NCBI GenBank assembly: GCA_965220855.1
Contig: CBDCQY010000001.1
Coordinates: 1-64,000 of the forward strand
Length of the DNA: 64,000 nucleotides
DNA from: Bin95 sp965220855
GTDB lineage: Bacteria > Pseudomonadota > Alphaproteobacteria > Bin95
Reading direction: 5' to 3'
A model generated the notes under the pieces. It was given only the letters and a program-made list of their open reading frames with translations. It had not been told where the DNA came from and made no database searches. Shown here in pieces: positions 54,397-63,891 of this stretch. A program made the position numbers and the translations under genes. Within the stretch, counting starts at the first letter, position 1, and every line of letters begins with the position of its first letter.

Positions 54397-55653
54397 ATGG
54401 AGGCTGTCAGCCCGTCAAGATCGGAATTCTCCCTCCTGGGCGAGCGGGGGGGCCTTTCCATCAAGGTCCTTTCCGGCGAGGTCGGCTATTCGAGATCGAC
54501 ACTCTATCGCTGGGAACGCCGTGAAACGCCGGCGCACTGGGCCGTGATGTCGAGACTGCAAGTGCTGGCTCGGAAGAATGTCCCAGGCGAACCCGTATGG
54601 CGCCCGTTCCGGTTCATCGATCTCTTCGCCGGCATCGGCGGGATGCGCCGGGGGTTCGAAGCTGCAGGAGGGCAATGTGTCTTCAGCTGCGAGTGGGACC
54701 GGTGGTCCCGCAACACCTACCTCGCCAACTACAACTGCGATCATGATGTCGCGGGCGACATCACCAAGGTGCCCGCAGACGCCGTTCCCGAACACGATGT
54801 GCTGCTCGCGGGGTTCCCGTGCCAGCCGTTCTCGATCGCTGGCGTCAGCAAGAAAAACGCCCTCCACCGACCGCACGGTTTCCATTGCGAGGCGCAGGGA
54901 ACGCTCTTTTTCGATGTAGCCCGGATCATCGAGGCACGGCGTCCGCGCGCATTCCTTCTCGAGAACGTGAAGAACCTGGTCGGGCACGACCGGGGAAGGA
55001 CCTTCAGGGTCATCCACCGTACCCTGACGGAGGAACTGGGCTACCGGGTCCATTGGAAGGTGATCGATGCGCGCTCTTGGGTACCACAGCACCGCGAGCG
55101 CATATTCATCGTCGGGTTCCGGGAGGAAAACAGCTTCACCATCAATGATCTCGGCGTGCCGGCAGACAGCCCGCGCCTCGCATCGATCCTTCATCCCGAG
55201 GATGGAAGCGAGCCCGGCGAGGCCCCCTGGACCTCCGGGCCGGAGGCCACGGTTAGCAGCAAGTACACGCTCTCGGACCATATGTGGCGCTATCTCCGTG
55301 ACTACGCGGCCCGGCACCGTGCCGCCGGTAACGGCTTCGGTTATGGCCTTGTGGGTCCGGAGGATACGGCACGAACTCTTTCCGCCCGCTACTACAAGGA
55401 CGGCTCCGAGATTCTGATCCGCCAGGAGGGCAGGAACCCCAGAAGGCTGACGCCCCGGGAGTGCGCGAGGCTGATGGGATTTGACCGGCCGGGCGAAAGC
55501 GACTTTGTGATTCCCGTCTCCGACACCCAAGCCTATCGCCAGTTCGGCAATGCCGTCGTCGTGCCCTGCGTCGAGGCGCTGGCCCGCCACATGGCTCCTT
55601 GGATCGTCACGGACCGGGCCCCGACGGAACCGGAGCTTTCGTACCTTGCCTGA
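54397..55653 (+). CDS. dcm: DNA cytosine-5 methyltransferase, EcoRII/Dcm type, with N-terminal HTH
   Basis: 418 residues. The N-terminal ~70 residues carry a helix-turn-helix (LSGEVGYSRSTLYRWERRET), as in M.EcoRII-like enzymes that repress their own gene. Then motif I FIDLFAGIGGMRRGFE, IV AGFPCQPFSIAGV (catalytic Cys), VI LLENVKNL, VIII QHRERIFIVGF, and QFGNAVVVPCVEAL (X). With the EcoRII and Vsr genes behind it, the target is probably CCWGG. ATG 54397 chosen because it gives the full HTH domain; no strong ribosome site is seen. Confidence 0.93.
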   Translation: MEAVSPSRSEFSLLGERGGLSIKVLSGEVGYSRSTLYRWERRETPAHWAVMSRLQVLARKNVPGEPVWRPFRFIDLFAGIGGMRRGFEAAGGQCVFSCEWDRWSRNTYLANYNCDHDVAGDITKVPADAVPEHDVLLAGFPCQPFSIAGVSKKNALHRPHGFHCEAQGTLFFDVARIIEARRPRAFLLENVKNLVGHDRGRTFRVIHRTLTEELGYRVHWKVIDARSWVPQHRERIFIVGFREENSFTINDLGVPADSPRLASILHPEDGSEPGEAPWTSGPEATVSSKYTLSDHMWRYLRDYAARHRAAGNGFGYGLVGPEDTARTLSARYYKDGSEILIRQEGRNPRRLTPRECARLMGFDRPGESDFVIPVSDTQAYRQFGNAVVVPCVEALARHMAPWIVTDRAPTEPELSYLA

Positions 55654-56113
55654 CATCGTGGATGCGGCCACACGTAGCCGGATGATGGCCGGTATCCGTG
55701 GCAGGGACACACGACCGGAACTCCTGATCAGACGGGGCCTGCATGCGCGGGGCTTCCGCTACCGGCTCCATGTTGCCACACTTCCCGGCAGACCGGACAT
55801 GGTCTTTCCGTCCCGGCGCGCAGTGATTCTCATCCATGGATGCTTTTGGCATGGCCATGATTGCCATCTTTTCCGGTGGCCATCGACTCGTCCCGAATTC
55901 TGGCAACGCAAGATCGGCCGCAACAGGGAACGGGACCAGGAAGTCCGCGACAGTCTAGAGGCTTCCGGCTGGCGCATTCTCGAGATCTGGGAATGCGCCC
56001 TCAAGGGGAAGGTCCGTCGCCATATATCCGAGGTCGAGGAGAGGGCCGCCGCGTGGCTGCGCGACGGAATCGCAAATGTGGAGATCAGGGGGATGGCGCA
56101 TGGGAGGGGTTGA
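55646..56113 (+). CDS. vsr: Very short patch repair endonuclease
   Basis: 155 residues with TTG start inside the dcm 3' end (8-base overlap). Family marks: ATRSRMMAGIRGRDTRPE, LPGRPDMVFPSRRAVILIHG, CFWHGHDCHLF and WRILEIWECAL. Vsr nicks T:G mismatches made by deamination of 5-methylcytosine at Dcm-type sites, consistent with the neighbour. The frame extends upstream, but Vsr homology begins here. Confidence 0.93.
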   Translation: MPDIVDAATRSRMMAGIRGRDTRPELLIRRGLHARGFRYRLHVATLPGRPDMVFPSRRAVILIHGCFWHGHDCHLFRWPSTRPEFWQRKIGRNRERDQEVRDSLEASGWRILEIWECALKGKVRRHISEVEERAAAWLRDGIANVEIRGMAHGRG

Positions 56114-57356
56114 CCTTTCCGCCTGGATCGAGGAATGCTCCACTACCGGCAGTCTCTGGTACGCGAAGCGTCTCACCGGCAACGACACGCTGGCCAACGG
56201 CACGCACCAAGCCGGTCCTTATATTCCGAAGGAGGTGCTCTTCCGAGCACTTCCCGCGCTTGACCGGAAGGATACCCTCAACCCGGATATTCGGTTCAGC
56301 CTCATCATAGACTCCCATGCTGAGCGGAGAACGGTCCGGGCTATCTGGTACAATAACCGGTTCCACGCCGGAACCCGAAACGAGACCCGCCTGACCGGAT
56401 TTGGCGGAGCGTCTTCCGCTTTGCTGGATCCGGAGAGTACCGGTGCCCTTGTAATCTTCGCCTTTATTCCTGACGGACCGATTGCTTTATGCCGAATCTG
56501 GGTCTGCCGCAGCGAGGCCGAGGAAACTCTTGTTGAGGACCATATCGGGCCTGTGGACCCCGGAGCCGGACGGCCACTTTTGCCACACCCGTCGGACGGG
56601 TTTCAGCCGTTGATTTCGGCACCGGAGATCCCCGGTGACTGCTATCTGCAACCGCACGCACTTCCCCCTGAGTGGCTGGAGCACTTTCCGTCAGGACTAG
56701 ACATTGTTAGAAAGACCGTTGAATTGCGCCCCGGCCGGCAACGCATTCCTGATCTTCGCTTACTTCGGCGACGCGAATGCGAGTATCAGCTGTTCCGCAG
56801 CATCGAGGATGCCGTCGAACTGCCGATCATCAAACAAGGATTCACCAATGTCGAGGAGTTCGCCCGACACGCTAATTCGCTGCTTCAGAGGCGAAAATCC
56901 AGATCAGGACGCTCGCTCGAACTGCACGCTCGTATCATCTTTCTGGAGGAAGGCCTTCGGGAGGGAAGTGATTTCTCCTATCAGCCGGAGACGGAACCAG
57001 GGAAACGCCCCGACTTCGTATTTCCCTCCGCCGATGCTTACCGGGACGCTTCCTTCCCAGACGAGCAGCTTCGCATGCTTGCGGTGAAAACTACATGCAA
57101 GGATCGCTGGCGCCAGATACTTAATGAGGCCGACCGAATCGAGCGAAAGCACTTGCTCACACTGCAGGAGGGCGTGTCCGAACAGCAGTTCCGGGAAATG
57201 GCTGTTGCCGGGGTGCAGCTGGTCGTCCCTAGCCCGTTGCTTCGCAGGTTTCCCCAGAACCTGCGATCGCAAATTCGAACACTCAGGTCTTTTATCGATG
57301 ACGTGCGCCTGCCCCCACTTGTGGCTCAAACTCATGGACAACCCCATGATCCTTGA
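56100..57356 (+). CDS. Type II restriction endonuclease, EcoRII family
   Basis: 418 residues from MGGVDLSAW, with AGGGGGA seven bases upstream and a 14-base overlap with vsr. N-terminal EcoRII-N effector domain (B3-like pseudo-barrel): LANGTHQAGPYIPKEVL and WYNNRFHAGTRNETRLTG. C-terminal EcoRII-C nuclease: ELHARIIFLEEGLREG, KRPDFVFPSADAY, LAVKTTCKDRWRQILNEADR and LLTLQEGVSEQQFREM. EcoRII cuts CCWGG only when the effector domain has bound a second site. Confidence 0.92.
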   Translation: MGGVDLSAWIEECSTTGSLWYAKRLTGNDTLANGTHQAGPYIPKEVLFRALPALDRKDTLNPDIRFSLIIDSHAERRTVRAIWYNNRFHAGTRNETRLTGFGGASSALLDPESTGALVIFAFIPDGPIALCRIWVCRSEAEETLVEDHIGPVDPGAGRPLLPHPSDGFQPLISAPEIPGDCYLQPHALPPEWLEHFPSGLDIVRKTVELRPGRQRIPDLRLLRRRECEYQLFRSIEDAVELPIIKQGFTNVEEFARHANSLLQRRKSRSGRSLELHARIIFLEEGLREGSDFSYQPETEPGKRPDFVFPSADAYRDASFPDEQLRMLAVKTTCKDRWRQILNEADRIERKHLLTLQEGVSEQQFREMAVAGVQLVVPSPLLRRFPQNLRSQIRTLRSFIDDVRLPPLVAQTHGQPHDP

Positions 57357-57841
57357 GGCTCACATAGCTGCACTCTCTGGCTGGTGTAAAAGCATCCGGC
57401 TTTCATGCTCGGTGCCGCGCTATACGCCTTTTAAGGCATCACAAAGGGGCACGACACAACGTAGAGAGATCGTTCGCGGCCTAAATATGGACTTACCCCT
57501 GCCCGACGAGGCCAAGATAATGGATCAGAGAGACGGCATCGAAGGTCGAAACGACGAAGCGCACATTCAGGTGTTGGGTGGGCTTCGGCACCCGCCCCAC
57601 AAGGTGCACACGGTGATCGACCTTCCCCCGCTTTTGGTCGTCATATCCTTTTCAATATCGGTCAGCAGTTGTGCCAAACACTCCCTAACCTCACCAAGAG
57701 CGGACTCCTCGTCGCCTGCGCGCGCGCCCCTTGACAGCGCCGTACCAACTCTAATTCAAATGTTTGGCAATTGGGGTCGCGCTACATCCGACATAATTCA
57801 GGCATTTTAGCAATGTCGATAACCACGGTCGGATTACCTCG
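57357..57841. other. Spacer between the EcoRII gene and the SNF2/MORC set
   Basis: 485 bases without a supported gene. A minus-strand stretch (DEESALGEVRECLAQLLTDI) has coding-like composition but no start codon. A TTGACA at 57731 hints at a promoter for the downstream set, without a clear -10. Confidence 0.4.
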
Positions 57842-59755
57842 ATGAAGACTTGGGTGCTGAACGGGGACGTACTTGAGGTTGCTTCAGGCAATCTGCGCAT
57901 TGCCGCCGACGCGGATCAAGTGTACGCGTCCATAGTCGAAGGGACACCCGCTTGGGCGGACCTGCCGGCAGGACGATGTGGATACGCAGACAGGCTCCGC
58001 TTCTCGCATTACTCGGTAGATATGTTCGCACTTATTGAGAATGAACCGAATTCTGACCGGCCGGTTGTTTCTTTTTGCGCTCGGACCCAAAATAGTGTGA
58101 TGTTTCCAATTTCCAAACAGGCCGCGACGCGCGGACACGTCGTATACGGCCAGGTCTGGTATCCAGCAACACCAAGCGCCAACGCCGTTCTCTTGAAACT
58201 TTTGGAAAAAAGCGAACTTGCTTCCAATGCAGAACGCCCTATAACCGTGTCCGGTATCTTGACATTAAAGAGGGCAGCTGCTGAAGGTGGCCCGGTCATT
58301 GATAACTTGACGGCCGAGGCGCTGACGCGCCTTGTTGACGGGGGACGCTCAGACCAAGGTCCACAAGGGATAACAGTAGATCTGTATCCATATCAGCGCG
58401 ATGGCTGGCACTGGCTTTGCTTTCTCCTGCGCGAACAGCTCGGTGGGGTGCTGGCCGATGAAATGGGGTTGGGCAAGACACTTCAGGTAATCAGCGCACT
58501 ACGCGACCCAGGCGGGATATCGCTCTCGGGCGGAACGTTGGTGCTAGCGCCTGGCTCTCTTCTTGAGAACTGGATGCGTGAAATTGCCAGATTCTGCCCC
58601 GATTTTCGAGCTCTCAAGCATCATGGAAGTGATCGCACTGGTACACCAACGCAACTGCGGAACTATGACGTCGTTGTCTGCTCTTACGACACTGCAATTA
58701 GGGATCTCTCGCTACTGCGGATGTTGGAGTGGAACGTGGTTGTCCTCGACGAGGCACAGAATATCCGAAATCCCAATGCACGCCGAACGCGGGCTGTAAG
58801 TCAAATAAAGCGGAGGGTAGGCTTGGCCGTCACTGGCACACCGATCGAGAACAGGCTTCGCGATCTCTGGTCCATTATGAATTTTGTGGCGCCTGGCTAC
58901 CTCGGTGATTTGAGGAGCTTTGAACAAAAGTACGGAAAAGATCGAAATGGAGCGACTAGGCTGGAACCAATCGTCACACCCCTGATGTTGCGACGGCGAG
59001 TATCCGAGGTAGCCAATGATCTACCTGATCGTATCGACATACCGGAATTTGTCGAGTTCAACGAGGCGGAAGCCGGCGCATACGAAATAATTCGGGAACA
59101 GTGCCTTTTAGAGTGCGGGTCTGCGGCTACACTAGTCTCCCTAGCGAAGCTCCGACAGTTCTGCGCACATCCTGCGATCGTGGATGACCAGGTTGCGATG
59201 GACGGCGGATCGTTTTCGAAGTTTGATCGGTTCAAAACTCTCTTGGAGGAAATTTTTTCTCTTCAGGAGAAAGTGCTTGTTTTTACCTCGTATTTGAAAA
59301 TGTCTGATGCCATTGCTGCTATGGCCGCGAGTGTGTTCAGGGTGCCGGCCGCCACCCTCGACGGGCGCCTCGCCGTGGAGATGCGGCAGTCGGTGATTGA
59401 CAGGTTTTCGTCCCACGCGGGGCCCGCGGTGCTCGTGTTGAATCCCAGGGCCGGCGGATCCGGCTTGAACATCACTGCTGCAAATCATGTCATCCATTAC
59501 AATCCAGAGTGGAATCCCGCCTTGCAAGACCAGGCTTCGGCACGGGCGCATCGACGTGGTCAGACACGACCCGTTACAGTCCATCGCCTGGTCTGCGCAG
59601 GCTCAGTTGAGGAAGTAATGGAAGAGCGGCTGCAGCGTAAGCGGGAAATTTCAGCAAGGGCGGTCGTAGGAGTGGAGGGAAGGAGGAAAGACTATAAGGA
59701 CATTCTGGCCGCGCTGGAGCGCTCGCCTTCCACCAAGGGGAGCGATAGGATATGA
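57842..59755 (+). CDS. SNF2/SWI2-family DNA translocase
   Basis: 637 residues. N-terminal ~170-residue region of unknown fold, then SF2 motifs: LYPYQRDGWHWLCFLL, Walker A LADEMGLGKTLQVIS (~203), DEAQ VVVLDEAQNIRNP (~299), VTGTPIENRLRDLWSIMNF, and in the second lobe LVLNPRAGGSGLNITAANHV and QDQASARAHRRGQTRPVTV. SNF2 motors move along DNA without unwinding and are known partners of prokaryotic MORC ATPases. Overlaps the next gene by four bases. Confidence 0.92.
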   Translation: MKTWVLNGDVLEVASGNLRIAADADQVYASIVEGTPAWADLPAGRCGYADRLRFSHYSVDMFALIENEPNSDRPVVSFCARTQNSVMFPISKQAATRGHVVYGQVWYPATPSANAVLLKLLEKSELASNAERPITVSGILTLKRAAAEGGPVIDNLTAEALTRLVDGGRSDQGPQGITVDLYPYQRDGWHWLCFLLREQLGGVLADEMGLGKTLQVISALRDPGGISLSGGTLVLAPGSLLENWMREIARFCPDFRALKHHGSDRTGTPTQLRNYDVVVCSYDTAIRDLSLLRMLEWNVVVLDEAQNIRNPNARRTRAVSQIKRRVGLAVTGTPIENRLRDLWSIMNFVAPGYLGDLRSFEQKYGKDRNGATRLEPIVTPLMLRRRVSEVANDLPDRIDIPEFVEFNEAEAGAYEIIREQCLLECGSAATLVSLAKLRQFCAHPAIVDDQVAMDGGSFSKFDRFKTLLEEIFSLQEKVLVFTSYLKMSDAIAAMAASVFRVPAATLDGRLAVEMRQSVIDRFSSHAGPAVLVLNPRAGGSGLNITAANHVIHYNPEWNPALQDQASARAHRRGQTRPVTVHRLVCAGSVEEVMEERLQRKREISARAVVGVEGRRKDYKDILAALERSPSTKGSDRI

Positions 59756-60216
59756 TCGAACTTGCCGTATCCAAGGTCCTGAGTGCGAATGATACCGGAG
59801 AGACAGGTGGGCACCAGGCTGGCCTCCTGATTCCAAAGCAGGATCGTCTTCTGTCATTTTTCCCGGCGCTCGATGCGTCGCGCTTGAATCCACGTGTTCA
59901 TCTGCTATTTGAGGACGATGAGGGCCGAACTAGAGAGTTCGCGTATATCTACTACAATAACCGCCTGTTTGGGGGTACTCGTAATGAGTATCGTCTGACC
60001 CGTATGACGAAGTATATCCGGGAAGCCCGGCTGACGGCTGGGGACCAGGTGGTAATGCAGCGGCGTGGCAATGGGACCTACTCGATTTCGTACCGTCGCG
60101 TCAACAGCGTGTCAACACGGGTGAACGCGATAGGCGAGACAGTGATCAAGCTAGGTTCCGGTTGGAGAGTCATAACAGTCAAGGAGAACGGAGATGGCAG
60201 TCATAGAAGATATTGA
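59752..60216 (+). CDS. Stand-alone EcoRII-N (B3-like) DNA-binding protein
   Basis: 154 residues that consist of little more than the effector domain of EcoRII: GETGGHQAGLLIPKQDRLLS and IYYNNRLFGGTRNEYRLTRM match the EcoRII of this island at TGNDTLANGTHQAGPYIPKE and WYNNRFHAGTRNETRLTG. No nuclease part follows. It presumably supplies sequence recognition for the MORC/SNF2/HNH complex. ATG overlaps the SNF2 stop; the 3' end overlaps the MORC gene by 23 bases. Confidence 0.82.
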   Translation: MIELAVSKVLSANDTGETGGHQAGLLIPKQDRLLSFFPALDASRLNPRVHLLFEDDEGRTREFAYIYYNNRLFGGTRNEYRLTRMTKYIREARLTAGDQVVMQRRGNGTYSISYRRVNSVSTRVNAIGETVIKLGSGWRVITVKENGDGSHRRY

Positions 60217-61825
60217 GTCAATTCCTGATCCAGGACGGACGATCGAGGGATTGCGGGACACTGGCTACAACTTCGAAACGGCCGTCGCGGACTTGGTTGA
60301 CAACTCGATTGCTGCTGCGGCAACAGTTATCGATATTCAGTTGTTGCTGGGTTTTCGCGGTAACGTTCGACTTTCTATTGCCGACAATGGTGGTGGCATG
60401 GACAGGGAAGGCTTGATTCAGGCAATGCGGTATGGTTCGCCCCAGCGCCCGGATCCAGCAAGCTTGGGCAAGTACGGCTTAGGCCTAAAGACGGCGTCCA
60501 CGGCATTCTGCCGTCGTCTGTCCTTGATTTCTCGTGCTTCGGCAGCTGACCTCGCGGTAATGGCGACATGGGACCTTGATCATGTGGTGACGAAGCAGAG
60601 CTGGCTACTCCAGATGTCGGAGGAGCCGAATGCGGAGGCTTTGGAGCATCTTGAAAAGGTGGCACCAGGATCACCGGGTACTGTGGTCCTTTGGGAGAAG
60701 GTGGACCGTTTGCTTAAGAACTATGTCAATCCTGCTGGCTCCCATGCTAACAAGGCGATTGAAGCTAGGCAGCGCAGATTGGTTGAACACCTCGGCATGA
60801 CGTATCAGAGATTTCTGGACAAGTCGGATGACCGTGCTCGAAGTATTGATATTTTGGTAAATGGACAGCGGGTGGCACCTTGGGATCCGTTCCAGAGGAC
60901 TATTGCGGAAGTGGTGGCTGAGGAAGACGTCGAAGTGGTGGCAGAGGGAGATGTAGTAGAGGAAAACGCTCAGGCAAGGTTTCAGGTGCGTGCCTACATT
61001 CTTCCCCGCCGGGAAGAATTTCCGGACGATAAAATGGCACAGGAAGCCAAGCTTTCATCGGATATGCAGGGTATATATATTTACCGGGAGCAGCGCTTGA
61101 TTCATCAAGCAGATTGGTTGGGTATGTTTCAAAAGGAGCCGCATGGCGCCTTGCTGCGGGTTGAATTTTCGTTTGATCATATGTTGGACAACGCGTTTAA
61201 TCTCGATATCAAGAAGTCACAGATTATCCTCAACGATAAGCTTTGGGACTGGCTCAAGGATCAATTTCTAACTGCACCGCGTCGTGAAGCTAATCTTCGA
61301 TATCGTCGCGGTAGGCAAAAGGATGTTTTTAGGGAAGCGACAGGTACTCATGATGCCTCGAATAATTCTATCCGTGACAAAGAAGCGGAAATAGGTGGTC
61401 CGGAGGTAACAGTGATAAATCCGGACACCGGTGAGGTGACGATTAACAACACTCATGGAGAATTTCGGCGAAGATTGAGAGTTAGGCAAGCAGATCGACC
61501 GGGTGAGGTATTCGTGCAACCGGCACAAGATGTTAACGAGGGACTTTTGTTCGAACCGGCAATTATAGATGGCTGCAAAGCGGTGCGAATTAATATCCAA
61601 CATCCGTATTATCATAAGGTTTATATTCCAAATCGAAACGATAGTGTAACGATTCAAGGCATGGATTCGTTGCTATGGGCGCTTTGTGTCGCCGAGCATA
61701 GCGCGACGACGGACAGGACCCAGCAGGCGTTCGAGGCCATGAGATACGAAATGACCCGAATTTTGCGTAAACTAGTCGAGAGCTTGCCGGATCCGGAGAT
61801 TGGTGACGATGCAGCCAACGATTAG
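60194..61825 (+). CDS. MORC-type GHKL ATPase
   Basis: 543 residues, AAGGAG seven bases before the ATG. GHKL ATP-binding motifs: N-box AVADLVDNSIAAAA (Asn37), D64-containing SIADNGGGM, and LGKYGLGLKTAS, as in MORC/MutL/Hsp90. S5-like second domain in the middle (IYIYREQRLIHQADWLGM, FNLDIKKSQI). Prokaryotic MORC proteins with SNF2, EcoRII-N and HNH partners were proposed as restriction systems by Iyer, Abhiman and Aravind (2008). AT-richer than the EcoRII genes, so probably a separate acquisition. Confidence 0.88.
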   Translation: MAVIEDIESIPDPGRTIEGLRDTGYNFETAVADLVDNSIAAAATVIDIQLLLGFRGNVRLSIADNGGGMDREGLIQAMRYGSPQRPDPASLGKYGLGLKTASTAFCRRLSLISRASAADLAVMATWDLDHVVTKQSWLLQMSEEPNAEALEHLEKVAPGSPGTVVLWEKVDRLLKNYVNPAGSHANKAIEARQRRLVEHLGMTYQRFLDKSDDRARSIDILVNGQRVAPWDPFQRTIAEVVAEEDVEVVAEGDVVEENAQARFQVRAYILPRREEFPDDKMAQEAKLSSDMQGIYIYREQRLIHQADWLGMFQKEPHGALLRVEFSFDHMLDNAFNLDIKKSQIILNDKLWDWLKDQFLTAPRREANLRYRRGRQKDVFREATGTHDASNNSIRDKEAEIGGPEVTVINPDTGEVTINNTHGEFRRRLRVRQADRPGEVFVQPAQDVNEGLLFEPAIIDGCKAVRINIQHPYYHKVYIPNRNDSVTIQGMDSLLWALCVAEHSATTDRTQQAFEAMRYEMTRILRKLVESLPDPEIGDDAAND

Positions 61826-62705
61826 TCCAGATCTTCTCGCGAAAGCTATTTCGATAGCCACAAAGCTCGAGTTCCGTGCAACAACGGGCGTGGATGGCGA
61901 GGGTCAGCACTGGTATCTTCTTCAACCAAGGGGAACACCTGCAAATCATGGCTTTGGTATTCGTGTTATTTTGGGATGGCGTCGACTTTGGATCGACTTC
62001 GAGCCCGGCAAGTTTGCTGCAACACTCCTTGCGGACATGGGCAAGGCAGAGCCAGACGGCCAATCAGCATTTTGCGCGGTACTCAATGACAGTGTTAGCC
62101 GAGGTGCGAATATCGAATTGGAGATTAATGGAGCGCGACTGGCGTATGATAGCGAAGAATTGTGGACCGCAGAGTGGAAACGGATTGTTCTGACGATGAG
62201 CAAGGGACTGCTTGAACTGGGTGTGGATCAAGGTGAATGGGATTGGCATATCGTCTCCGACTGGACAAAGCGGTTTGCTGCGGCAATAATCGCAATACTT
62301 CCTTTGGAGGCATCGGGCGTATATGGGTTGGAGGTTGCCGGATTTCCCGAAGGGGCTCTCACGGCCGTTCAGATGAATCGATACGAGCGGGACCCGCGAA
62401 ACCGAGCGGCGGCAGTTGCGTTACACGGTACGGCATGCGCCGGGTGTGGTCTTGAGTTGAAATCTAAGTATGGGCCTATCGCTGAGAGCCTTATTGAAGT
62501 TCACCACGTTACACCGGTTTCCCAGCTGGGCGCGGGCTATGTGATCGATCCAATGCACGACCTCGTTCCGCTATGTCCCAATTGCCATGCTGTCGTGCAC
62601 CGCCAGGTGCCGCCATTGACCATCGGTGAGCTTAGACAATTGCTGGACTGCGACTTCCGGGAAGTCGAAGTGTGTGCTCCTAGGGAGGGGGGTGATTCGG
62701 GTTGA
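61809..62705 (+). CDS. HNH endonuclease (McrA-like C-terminus)
   Basis: 298 residues from MQPTISPDLLAKAIS (earlier TTG and GTG also in frame). The N-terminal two-thirds is an unassigned DNA-reading or partner domain; the C-terminus has CAGCGLELKS, LIEVHHVTPVSQLG and DLVPLCPNCHAVVHR: the HNH catalytic His with two CxxC zinc pairs. Last gene of the SNF2/EcoRII-N/MORC string, overlapping MORC by 17 bases; the likely cutting subunit. Confidence 0.9.
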   Translation: MQPTISPDLLAKAISIATKLEFRATTGVDGEGQHWYLLQPRGTPANHGFGIRVILGWRRLWIDFEPGKFAATLLADMGKAEPDGQSAFCAVLNDSVSRGANIELEINGARLAYDSEELWTAEWKRIVLTMSKGLLELGVDQGEWDWHIVSDWTKRFAAAIIAILPLEASGVYGLEVAGFPEGALTAVQMNRYERDPRNRAAAVALHGTACAGCGLELKSKYGPIAESLIEVHHVTPVSQLGAGYVIDPMHDLVPLCPNCHAVVHRQVPPLTIGELRQLLDCDFREVEVCAPREGGDSG

Positions 62706-62876
62706 AGAAGAAGCTTTGCACGGCTCGGGCGGGGGGTATGTTCGAGGGGTCGAGCTGCCCTGATCTGGTGGATAGTTTAGGTTTCTGGGAGCGTGATCTG
62801 ACCTCAATGAATCGGAGGGGGATTCACAGGGCCTGGGAGTCGTGATTCAGGCTTCCGACCGGGAGGCAGGAGGCCG

Positions 62877-63821
62877 GTGATGATGTCGAAGGCGCTTTCC
62901 CTCGATCTTCGCATTCGGGTTCTGTCGGCGGTGGCGGAGGGCCTGAGCCATCGGGCGGCTGCGGCGCGGTTCGGTGTGAGTGCGGCGAGCGTGAGCCGGT
63001 GGCGCGCACGGATGCGCGAGCAGGGTGACGCCCGCCCGAAGGCGCTTGGCGGAGACCGCCGGTCGGGGCGGATCGAGGCAGAGCAGGGTGTGATCGTGGG
63101 TCTTCTTGAGGAGAACCGGGACATGACCATCGAGGAGTTGCGCGCCGCTCTGGGCAGGCGCGGTCTCGTCTTCAGCTATGGGGCGATCCAACGCTTTCTC
63201 GCGCGCCATGGCCTGACGCGAAAAAAACACGCGGCGGAGCAAGTCCGCCCGGACGTCCTGAGCCGGCGGCGCGCCTGGCGCGACGGCTAGCTCGGTCTCG
63301 ACCCCGACCGGCTGGTGTTCATCGACGAGACCTAGGCCAAGACCAACATGGCCCGCACCCACGGCTGGGCCCCGCGCGGCGAACGCCTGCGCATGGCCAT
63401 ACCCCATGGGCACTGGAACACCACCACCTTCGTCGCCGGGCTCACTCGGCGCGGCATGATCGCCCCCTTCGTGCTCACCGGCGCCATCGACCGCGATGCC
63501 TTCGAGACCTACCTCAAGCAGGTCCTGGTCCCCGAGTTGCGGCCCGGCGATATCGTCATCATGGGCAATCTCTCCAGCCACAGGGGACCCAAGGCCCGAA
63601 AGATGATCGAGGATGCCGGCGCGCAACTCCTCTTCCTGCCGCCCTACAGCCCTGATTTCAATCCCATCGAACTGGCCTTCGCCAAGCTCAAGGCACGGCT
63701 TCGAAAAGCCGCCGAGAGAACCGTCGACGGCCTCTGGAACACCATTGGCCGCCTCTCCCGGACCTTCTCGCCGCAAGAATTCAAAAACTACTTCAACGCC
63801 GCCGGCTACATCGCAACGTGA
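62877..63821 (+). pseudogene. IS630-family transposase, inactivated
   Basis: One continuous frame with two internal TAG codons: RDG-stop-LGLDPDR (63288-63290) and FIDET-stop-AKTN (63333-63335), where Gln and Trp are usual. N-terminal HTH (LSHRAAAARFGVSAASVSRW); DDE set: first Asp in VFIDET, second Asp replaced by Gly (IVIMGNLSSHRG, usually MDNL), Glu in NPIE. So it is inactive even without the stops. Terminal repeats were not identified with certainty. Confidence 0.85.
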
Positions 63822-63891
63822 TCGGATTCCGCTCTTGTCCGAAGATTGCAGAGATTTTCGGACAGAGAGTGGCGCCCGATCGCGAAGCGTC

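Noticed and set aside
57124..57810. A 228-codon plus-strand frame after EcoRII
   Set aside because: First third is a shadow of the EcoRII gene and the rest lacks any conserved pattern.
63850..63880. GTCCGAA / TTCGGAC inverted repeat between IS630 and the last integrase
   Set aside because: Short 7-base arms with a 13-base loop and no T-run on either strand; not enough for a terminator or IS end.
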